Positions 8,017 to 13,348 of a DNA stretch of 13,348 bases are shown here, in pieces (the first letter of the stretch is position 1; each line of letters opens with the position of its first letter). The stretch is from Mesotoga sp. (lineage in GTDB: Bacteria > Thermotogota > Thermotogae > Petrotogales > Kosmotogaceae). A model generated the notes under the pieces. The model saw only the letters and a list, made by a program, of their open reading frames with translations. It was not told the origin of the DNA and searched no databases. The stretch is from positions 1 to 13,348 of the forward strand of contig WOZY01000136.1 of assembly GCA_011620045.1 (NCBI GenBank), given 5' to 3'. The position numbers and the translations under genes are program-made.

Positions 8017-9035
8017 CCGAAAAGATCATTGAAGTGAAAGACCTTCAGAAGTGGTTTCCAATAAGAAGAAGCATATCCCAGTTCTTCAAGGGTGAACACA
8101 ATTATGTGAAGGCCGTTGACGGTATATCTTTCTCAATAAACAGGGGCGAGATATTCGGTCTTGTCGGAGAGTCAGGATGTGGAAAGACTACAACGGGAAA
8201 GCTTATCATGAAACTCCTCGAGCCTACAGAGGGCACCATGTTTCTAAACGGAGAGGATGTCACTCATATAGAGAAAGATGAACTGAAGAGATACAGAAGG
8301 AACGTACAGATGATCTTTCAGGATCCATACGCTTCCATGAACCCGAGGTTCAAGATAAGGGACGTTATGGAAGAGCCTCTCATAATACACAAACTAGGAG
8401 AAGACAGGGATGCAAGAATGAAGATGATAGAGAAGGCTTTAATGGAAGTCAAGCTCAATCCTCCAGATGAATTCCTTGTGAGGTATCCCCACATGTTATC
8501 CGGTGGTCAGAGACAGAGGGCCGCTACTGCGAGGACTCTTCTTCTCAATCCCGAACTGCTCGTTGCAGATGAACCCGTATCCATGATAGACCTTTCAACC
8601 AGGGCAGAGATACTCCACATGATGAAGGAAGTGCAGAGAGATCTCGGACTGACTTATCTCTACATAACTCATGATCTCTCTACTGCGAGATACTTCACGG
8701 ACAGGATAGCGGTCATGTACCTTGGAAAGATAATAGAGATAGGAGATCCCGATGACGTGATAGACAATCCCGTTCATCCATACACAAGGGCTCTCATTGC
8801 TGCCGTATGTGAACCGGTCGCAGGAAAGGTAAACAAACCCAAGGTAGTACCTATAAAGGGAGAGATCCCCTCCGCTGCCAATATTCCAAAGGGCTGCAGA
8901 TTCCATCCCAGGTGTCCTTATGCAAAAGAAGAATGCTGGGAGAAGGAAGAACCTCAGCTTCAGGAGATAGAGGATGGACACTTCCATGCCTGCAGAAGAT
9001 GGAAGGAAGTCGTTGAAGAAGCAGGACGAGGTTAG
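8013..9035 (+). CDS. Opp/Dpp-type ABC transporter ATPase, subunit 2
   Basis: 340-residue OppF/DppF-family ATPase, pairing with the preceding one. ATG overlaps the upstream stop by four bases; GGAGGTG at 7997-8003 is the likely ribosome site. Motifs: Walker [10 protein letters not shown] (52-60), Q-loop IFQDPYASMNPR (101-112), signature LSGGQRQ (162-168), Walker B LLVADEP (182-188, Glu187), switch His220. The D-loop reads SMIDLS rather than the common SALDVS. The C-terminal extension has CRFHPRC (Cys295, Cys301), Cys308 and Cys327, matching the other ATPase. It is the last gene of the cassette. No strong terminator directly follows; a repeat-rich spacer does. Confidence 0.92.
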   Translation: MTEKIIEVKDLQKWFPIRRSISQFFKGEHNYVKAVDGISFSINRGEIFGLVGESGCGKTTTGKLIMKLLEPTEGTMFLNGEDVTHIEKDELKRYRRNVQMIFQDPYASMNPRFKIRDVMEEPLIIHKLGEDRDARMKMIEKALMEVKLNPPDEFLVRYPHMLSGGQRQRAATARTLLLNPELLVADEPVSMIDLSTRAEILHMMKEVQRDLGLTYLYITHDLSTARYFTDRIAVMYLGKIIEIGDPDDVIDNPVHPYTRALIAAVCEPVAGKVNKPKVVPIKGEIPSAANIPKGCRFHPRCPYAKEECWEKEEPQLQEIEDGHFHACRRWKEVVEEAGRG

Positions 9036-9600
9036 AGGTTGGTGGTCGAAGGTAGGAAGATCCAGAGAGACTAGTTCTCCGCCGGCGTGTAAGAGAAAAA
9101 CCTGTTATTCGTTCCAGAGCGAAGATCCGTTCTTCGTTCTTGGTCAAACCATTCATTGAGGCACAGATGAAAGCCATGGTCGGGGGCAGCAGGTTGGGGG
9201 TCGGAAGATCAAGAAAAACCGGTTCTCCGCTTTATGGTTATCCTTTCGCCGAGGAGAGCTGTGAAGCAATAGCATCAAGATTCCGACCAGGAACTTTGTC
9301 GGAATGACAGAATCTGGCCTTTAGGAATAACCATTCGCTGTCATCCCGAACTAGTTTCGGGATCTGGTCCCGAACGAAGAACCAAGAACCTGGACGCGCA
9401 GCGTCGGAACGAAGAACCAAGGACGTTTTTTCAGCAGCACTCAGCGGGTTCTCCGCTTTTAAGCGCACAGCGGTTCTTATCCTTGCAACTTGGAACAGGC
9501 AACTTGCAACTGATCTTCCCGAAGGACCAAGGACGTTTTCTCCTTCATTATCCTCACCCCTCTGACCCCTGAATACGCATCGATCTCGGCTGTCCTCGTA
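9036..9600. repeat. Intergenic mosaic of short dispersed repeats
   Basis: No credible gene. Several short words recur. GAACGAAGAACCAAGAAC at 9372-9389 recurs with one change at 9407-9424, 35 bases later. A third, partial copy with the same continuation into ACGTTTT lies at 9521-9539. The core GAACGAAGAAC occurs inverted at 9129-9139. GGTTCTCCGCTTT is exact at 9221-9233 and 9447-9459, with a shorter copy near 9073. The segments around 9035-9082 and 9190-9230 are diverged copies of one another (GAGGTTGGTGGTCG versus CAGGTTGGGGGTCG, both running on to TTCTCCGC). GCAACTTG recurs at 9485 and 9500. This resembles the degenerate intergenic repeats I recall from Mesotoga-type genomes. Confidence 0.6.
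9280..9363. repeat. Pair of inverted REP-like hairpins (BIME-like)
   Basis: Hairpin 1: ATTCCGAC (9280-9287) pairs with GTCGGAAT (9298-9305). Hairpin 2: ATCCCGAA (9343-9350) pairs with TTCGGGAT (9356-9363) around a five-base loop. The flanks TGACAG (9305-9310) and CTGTCA (9338-9343) are also complementary, so the two units face each other, as in bacterial interspersed mosaic elements. Confidence 0.6.
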
Positions 9601-9640
9601 AGAAACAAAGAAACGGAGGGTGAACTGAGTCAACCCCCGT
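9600..9640 (-). terminator. Probable rho-independent terminator of the minus-strand operon
   Basis: ACGGAGGGT (9613-9621) pairs with ACCCCCGT (9633-9640) with one bulged A, and TGA/TCA may extend the stem. On the minus strand the hairpin is followed by a T-rich tail (9612-9599). It lies about 75 bases past the dehydrogenase stop. The plus-strand side lacks a comparable T run. Confidence 0.5.
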
Positions 9641-9713
9641 TCTTCTGGACATAGCGAGAGATTCTAGGAAACTTATATTCTCGCCAATTTAAACTCTCTT
9701 TTGCAGCTCATGA

Positions 9714-10886
9714 TCAGTAAGACATTTCCAATATCCTTTCCAGGTCTTTAGTTTTCAGGTTGCCCGGTGTCACTTCGACAAGAGCTCCCATCGTTCTCAT
9801 AGCATCCTCAGCGAGCCTGCCAAGCATAGACTTCTCTACTCCAAGTTCTTCTAGAGTTATATCGATGTCAACGCTTTTTTGAAGCCTGTGTATTATTTCT
9901 ATTGACATTTTTGAAAGCCTATCGATATCTATTTCACTTTCAGGAGCTCCCATTATTTGAGCTACTCTGGCCAGTCTCTCTTTTGTATGAGGCCTGATGT
10001 AATCAAAGAATGCAGGACCGGTTGCACAAAGTCCGGCTCCATGTGTGGCGTCATAATGGGCGCTTATGGGATGCTCGAGGGAATGATTTGCAATACAGCC
10101 CGAAAGTGTTTCACAAATGCCTGCCGCGGTACTTGCCCATGCAAGAGCTGTTCTAGCTTCGATGTTATTGCCATCCCTGTAAGCTATGGGTAGGTAATGA
10201 TTGATGAGCGACATGGCTTCCAACGCGAGAAGGTCCGAAGTTGGTTGGTGGTTTGTATTTATGTAGGACTCTATAGCATGGTAGAAAGCGTCCATTCCAG
10301 TTGCCGCCGTTTGATAGGGTGGAAGAGTCTTCATAACCTCGGGATCAACAATGGAAACTGTAGGAAATGTTTGATCAAATCCAACACCTATCTTCTCGTT
10401 AGTTTCAGTATTCGTCACTACTGCAAAGGGATCTGACTCGGTTCCGGTTCCATGAGTAGTGGGAATAGCGATGACTGGTAACGCCGATTTGGGAACTCTT
10501 CCTCCCCCAGATCCCGTATAATCCCAGCAATGACCGCCATCTTTGGCGACTACAGCTATTAGTTTTGCCGAATCTACAGGGCTTCCCCCACCGAGACCAA
10601 TGATTAGATCGCATCCTTCCTTGTTCGCAAACTCCGCGCCTTTATCAACCGTAGATGAAAGGGGATTTGGAACTATCTCATCAAATACGACTGTTTCTAC
10701 TCCATTCTTCTCTAGAATAGCTATAACCCTGTCAAGAAGACCCGTCTTTTTCGTACTGCTCTTACCAGTTACAATTAGTGCCTTTTTGCCCAAAGACTTT
10801 GCAAACTCTCCAATTCTGTTTACTGATCCAACACCAAATACTAGCCTTGTTGGCAAAAAATACTCGAAATTCAAAATCCTATCCAC
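9714..10886 (-). CDS. Iron-containing (group III) alcohol dehydrogenase
   Basis: 390-residue cytosolic NAD(P)H-dependent oxidoreductase of the Fe-ADH family, interconverting aldehydes or ketones and alcohols; its role may be fermentative disposal of reducing power. The frame extends up to TTG 10922, but AGGAGG (10900-10895) lies 8 bases before GTG 10886, which is taken as start and gives MDRILNFEYFLPTRLVFG. The family's usual opening follows directly. The nucleotide-binding GGGSPVDSAK is at 99-108, HGTGTESDP at 145-153, and the four metal ligands are in place: Asp199 and His203 (MDAFYHAIESY), His272 (EHPISAHY) and His282 (THGAGL). Length is normal. It follows the metallo-beta-lactamase-fold gene after 66 bases, enough for its own promoter. 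The exact substrate cannot be read from sequence. Confidence 0.92.
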   Translation of the reverse strand: MDRILNFEYFLPTRLVFGVGSVNRIGEFAKSLGKKALIVTGKSSTKKTGLLDRVIAILEKNGVETVVFDEIVPNPLSSTVDKGAEFANKEGCDLIIGLGGGSPVDSAKLIAVVAKDGGHCWDYTGSGGGRVPKSALPVIAIPTTHGTGTESDPFAVVTNTETNEKIGVGFDQTFPTVSIVDPEVMKTLPPYQTAATGMDAFYHAIESYINTNHQPTSDLLALEAMSLINHYLPIAYRDGNNIEARTALAWASTAAGICETLSGCIANHSLEHPISAHYDATHGAGLCATGPAFFDYIRPHTKERLARVAQIMGAPESEIDIDRLSKMSIEIIHRLQKSVDIDITLEELGVEKSMLGRLAEDAMRTMGALVEVTPGNLKTKDLERILEMSY

Positions 10887-10931
10887 TTCATAAACCTCCT
10901 TAATGTCTATAATCGAAAACAAATTATGGGA

Positions 10932-10947
10932 TGTAACTCATATCACA
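10932..10947 (-). promoter_or_regulatory. Possible Rex/CRP-type operator before the alcohol dehydrogenase
   Basis: On the minus strand TGTGA-TATGAG-TTACA matches TGTGA-N6-TCACA at 9 of 10 core positions. It sits in the 66-base gap and overlaps the -35-like TTACAT (10936-10931) of a weak promoter whose -10 would be TTATAG (10912-10907). Redox repressor Rex uses a similar palindrome and controls adh genes in many bacteria; CRP-family proteins are an alternative. Confidence 0.3.
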
Positions 10948-10952
10948 GTGCT

Positions 10953-11753
10953 TCAATCATGAAACTCAAAACTATCACCGGCCATAAGCTCTCGGACTTC
11001 GGCAGGAAATCTTTCTGCGATCTTCTTCACTACGTTGTCACCTGTACAGTGACCAATATGGAAATTATCGATATCGAAACCCAATAGATATTCAAAGATC
11101 TCCTCGAGCTCCTCTTCTGTCTTATGCAGCAAGTGTAAACCCCCAACCACATTCTTCACTTTTCCAAATCCCGAGGCCTGCCTTATAATGTTACCAATCC
11201 CCCTGTGTGAGCAGCCGGTTATTACTGTCACGTTACCATTCTCGACAACAGACAGAGAGAGCTCATCGTCGAAGAAATCTCTCTTCTTGATCCCTTCAGT
11301 AATCTTCACATGCTTTTCTCCAGGTCTTTCTTCAGTAACAAAAGGTGCTGCAGTCATTACATGGATTCCGTCAGCAATTTCCTTTGAAGTCCCCACTGTT
11401 TCGACAATTGCTCCGCGGCGTTCATATTCGGTTCTCCCATCTTCAGGGCTGGAAAGTGTTGTCTCACTGAACTTCCTCTCAAAGCTTCCTTCACCCACCA
11501 GCACTTTCTTTCCCCCGGCCTCCCGAAGCACACTTCCCAGCCCTCCAAGATGATCATAGTGACCATGGCTAATTACTATCAGTTCAATTCTGGAGAGATT
11601 TATTCCAAGCTTTCTGGCATTCTTAACTGCGATATCTGTAGATCCCGTGTCAAACAGATAGTTCTTACCGTTTAATTCAACGAAGAAAGACACACCATGT
11701 TCGCTTTCAAAGCCTTCAATAGCCTTGTCATTGCATAGAACGGTTATCTTCAT
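10953..11753 (-). CDS. Metallo-beta-lactamase-fold hydrolase (dihydropterin-type annotation)
   Basis: About 266 residues, a complete MBL-fold protein of the group often named 7,8-dihydropterin-6-methyl-4-(beta-D-ribofuranosyl)aminobenzene-5'-phosphate synthase. That role comes from methanogens and is unlikely to hold here. The metal motif HGHYDH (His63, His65, Asp67, His68) is intact. Further ligands are likely His183 (TGCSHRGIGN), His207 (GGLHLLH) or His235 (GHCTG). No signal peptide. Two ATGs lie six bases apart: GGAG (11764-11761) is 1 base from the ATG at 11759 and 7 bases from that at 11753, so 11753 is preferred, though 11759 remains possible. It sits between the metal-uptake genes and the Fe-ADH on the same strand, probably in one transcript. 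Substrate unknown. Confidence 0.85.
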   Translation of the reverse strand: MKITVLCNDKAIEGFESEHGVSFFVELNGKNYLFDTGSTDIAVKNARKLGINLSRIELIVISHGHYDHLGGLGSVLREAGGKKVLVGEGSFERKFSETTLSSPEDGRTEYERRGAIVETVGTSKEIADGIHVMTAAPFVTEERPGEKHVKITEGIKKRDFFDDELSLSVVENGNVTVITGCSHRGIGNIIRQASGFGKVKNVVGGLHLLHKTEEELEEIFEYLLGFDIDNFHIGHCTGDNVVKKIAERFPAEVRELMAGDSFEFHD

Positions 11754-11913
11754 ATCCATTCTCCTTCCTTAATCTGGGTTCCCCAGTCCTCCACTCTGAA
11801 TTAATGTAATTCTTGAGTGAATCAGAGAATCTACCGATACTGCCAGTAAAATCCACAAAGCTTTCTGATATCATGATTTGTTCGCAATCGGTGAGCCTGA
11901 TTGTCAAGTTCAT
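11728..11913 (-). CDS. Doubtful small ORF coupled to the metal permease (61 aa)
   Basis: An ATG (11913-11911) shares one base with the permease stop (TAATG), a typical coupling arrangement, and opens a 61-codon frame that ends inside the start region of the MBL-fold gene. The product has no recognisable motif or membrane helix, and no clear ribosome site lies upstream; an in-frame ATG at codon 14 is another possible start. It may simply be spacer. Part of it forms a hairpin, CTGGG/CCCAG, about 11774-11786. Confidence 0.22.
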   Translation of the reverse strand: MNLTIRLTDCEQIMISESFVDFTGSIGRFSDSLKNYINSEWRTGEPRLRKENGYEDNRSMQ

Positions 11914-12740
11914 TACATTCGATCTCGAATGAGTCCTTTCATTGAGATCGTCATCAGAAACTCTAAGAAGAGCATTATAACAATCACTGGTCCAGGGGGC
12001 ATATCAAACACATATGAAATGAATATGCCAATAACACTTGCTACAACTGCCATGCTTACCGAAATCACAATCATACTTCTAAACGAACGTGCAACGAGCT
12101 TCGAAGTAACCGCAGGAATCACCAGGAATGCGGTAACCAGAATAATTCCAGCGATTTTTACAGAACTTACCACACTGAGACTTATACCAATCAGTACTCC
12201 GTAATGTATGAAGCCAACGGGCACACCAAAGTGTTTTGCCATCCCCTCATCATAAGAGTAATATAAGAGCTCACGATAAAATACCGTAAAAAAGACTATT
12301 GCGGCAATGTCAGCTATCAGAAGCATCCAAACATCATCAGGAGTTACCATCAAAATATTCCCAAAGAAAAGTCCCATTACATCGGGGGTGTAACCTTTCA
12401 CAAATGAGAGGGCAATTACACCCAATGACATTGACAAAGGAAGCAACATTCCGATAACACTGCTTTCAGACAACTTATTCTTTCTCGTAAAATAGCTTAC
12501 TGCAACAGCAAAAACCACGGCAGTGATCGCAGCCATAAACATATAGTCGGTCCCTAGAAGCAGGCCGAAAGCAATGCCTCCGAATGTTGCGTGAGCTGCA
12601 CCGTCTCCAATAAACTCAATCTTTCTTAGCACTACTACACTTGAAAAAAGCCCGGTAAGGGCACTTACGAGAATCGCTGCAAATATCGCGTTTCTAAGGA
12701 AAGTATATTCAATAATATCTCTAATAAAGTCCTGAATCAT
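11913..12740 (-). CDS. Metal (Zn/Mn/Fe) ABC transporter permease, ZnuB/TroC type
   Basis: 275-residue integral membrane protein of the ABC-3 family, the channel of a zinc, manganese or iron importer. It has about eight hydrophobic helices. Family motifs are the cytoplasmic GDGAAHATFGGIAFG (46-60), corresponding to the usual GDALSHA-type segment, and KIAGIILVTAFLVIPAVTSKL (about 195-215). The ATG at 12740 overlaps the ATPase stop (ATGA), and GAGGGAA upstream may serve as ribosome site. Length is normal. Which metal it carries cannot be told from the permease; the binding protein that decides this is not in the window. Confidence 0.92.
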   Translation of the reverse strand: MIQDFIRDIIEYTFLRNAIFAAILVSALTGLFSSVVVLRKIEFIGDGAAHATFGGIAFGLLLGTDYMFMAAITAVVFAVAVSYFTRKNKLSESSVIGMLLPLSMSLGVIALSFVKGYTPDVMGLFFGNILMVTPDDVWMLLIADIAAIVFFTVFYRELLYYSYDEGMAKHFGVPVGFIHYGVLIGISLSVVSSVKIAGIILVTAFLVIPAVTSKLVARSFRSMIVISVSMAVVASVIGIFISYVFDMPPGPVIVIMLFLEFLMTISMKGLIRDRM

Positions 12741-13348
12741 ATGTTATGTTCCCTCTCGAAGTGGTCCCTGGACCTTAAGAAGAGATCAAAATCACCGGAG
12801 AATGCCACCTGAAGCTCTTCTGGCGTGATTTTGTCCGCCGCAGTGTGACAATGAAGAGTCTTGTTGATACACATCACAGTATCGCATGCTTCGAAAACCA
12901 TTCCAATGTCGTGGCTTATCATCAATATTCCCATATTCTTCTCATTCTTTAGAGAATCCAGCAGCCTGTAAAAAGAAGCTTTTCCCATCTCGTCCACACC
13001 AGCTTCAGGCTCGTCAAGTATTAGCAATTCAGGATTGGAAGCCAATGCCCTTGCTAGCATCAATCGTTGATACTCACCGCCGGATAACGTACCGGCTTTC
13101 CTATCTTTCAGATCCAGAATTCCCACTGTTTCAAGGAGTTCCTCCATTCTCCTCCAATCGCTTTTTCTAAAGCTTTTCAAAATTCCACGTTCCCCATAAA
13201 GTCCCATTCCGGCCACTTCTCTCACCCTTATAGGAAAGTCGCGTTGTCTTTCCGGATTCTGAGATGGGTATCCTATTCTGCCAGAAACAAATATCTTTCC
13301 CGAATAATCGTTAAGATCGCCAACAATAGCCTTGATTAGAGTTGTCTT
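12737..13348 (-). CDS. Metal ABC transporter ATPase, ZnuC type (5'-truncated by window)
   Basis: Cytosolic ATPase partner of the metal permease. The reading frame stays open to the right edge, so the GTG at 13225 is not the start. The last complete codons at the edge read KTTLIKAIVG, meaning the window cuts the gene within Walker A (GKTT). About 203 residues are visible of an expected 240-260. Seen in order: Q-loop IGYPSQNPER (about 13275-13245) followed by FPIRVREVAGMGLYG, a typical ZnuC-like stretch; signature LSGGEYQRLMLARAL; Walker B LLILDEP with EAGVD; and switch His in ISHD. The stop overlaps the permease start by four bases. A binding protein and a promoter probably lie further right. 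Confidence 0.9.
   Translation of the reverse strand, partial: KTTLIKAIVGDLNDYSGKIFVSGRIGYPSQNPERQRDFPIRVREVAGMGLYGERGILKSFRKSDWRRMEELLETVGILDLKDRKAGTLSGGEYQRLMLARALASNPELLILDEPEAGVDEMGKASFYRLLDSLKNEKNMGILMISHDIGMVFEACDTVMCINKTLHCHTAADKITPEELQVAFSGDFDLFLRSRDHFEREHNI

Noticed and set aside
8974..9177. Open frames on both strands across the end of the second ATPase
   Set aside because: They overlap a strongly supported gene and run into repeat sequence; no recognisable protein.
9036..9600. Possible CRISPR array
   Set aside because: Repeats are short, unequal in spacing and in both orientations; there is no regular repeat-spacer pattern and no cas gene in the window.
9238..9633. 131-codon minus-strand open frame in the repeat region
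   Set aside because: It runs straight through both REP-like hairpins and the microrepeats, has no family resemblance and no good ribosome site. Such frames arise by chance in repeats of this kind.
10887..10922. TTG 10922 as start of the alcohol dehydrogenase
   Set aside because: The extra 12 residues include the ribosome-binding sequence itself; the AGGAGG spacing fits GTG 10886.
11774..11786. CTGGG/CCCAG hairpin before the MBL-fold gene as a terminator
   Set aside because: Short stem, no T run on either strand, and it lies just before a ribosome site.
11902..11907. Perfect TTGACA on the minus strand before the MBL-fold gene
   Set aside because: No acceptable -10 hexamer 16-18 bases downstream, so a promoter is not supported.

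Overview
The window looks like chromosomal DNA of a member of the Thermotogota, most likely the Mesotoga/Kosmotoga group. This is inferred, not proven. The clues are moderate GC, heavy use of AGA/AGG and ATA codons, strong GGAGG-type ribosome sites in front of GTG and TTG starts, tightly overlapping Opp-type transporter genes, and an intergenic patchwork of REP-like hairpins built on the words TCATCCCGAA/TTCGGGAT and GAACGAAGAACC.

Left part (1-4248), plant-polysaccharide side. A GH127-type beta-L-arabinofuranosidase, cut by the left window edge, is followed on the same strand by a predicted exported protein. That protein joins an alpha/beta-hydrolase fold to three tandem chagasin-like (inhibitor I42) modules. 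Its hydrolase half has Gly where the catalytic Ser should be and Ser where the acid Asp should be, so it looks like a pseudo-enzyme. Convergent to it is a DUF1349 (concanavalin-like, YesU type) gene with a clear promoter; a 20-bp palindrome lies over its -10 and spacer.

Middle part (4249-9035), transporter. After a gene-poor leader of about 360 bases comes a complete four-gene Opp/Dpp-type ABC cassette (permease, permease, ATPase, ATPase) with start/stop overlaps or gaps of a few bases. It has no substrate-binding protein in the window. The second permease carries an extra extracytoplasmic region of about 170-190 residues. Such cassettes import either peptides or oligosaccharides in this phylum; the GH127 and DUF1349 neighbours suggest sugars, but only by context.

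Spacer (9036-9713). About 680 bases without a credible gene, made of short dispersed repeats and two inverted REP-like hairpins. It ends with a probable terminator for the minus-strand genes.

Right part (9714-13348, all minus strand). Read in transcription order: a ZnuC-type metal ABC ATPase cut by the right edge, a ZnuB/TroC-type metal permease overlapping it by ATGA, a doubtful small ORF coupled by TAATG, a metallo-beta-lactamase-fold protein and an iron-containing alcohol dehydrogenase. The dehydrogenase has a possible Rex- or CRP-like site in the gap in front of it, which suggests separate redox control. The grouping of metal uptake with two metalloenzymes is suggestive, but no functional link is shown.
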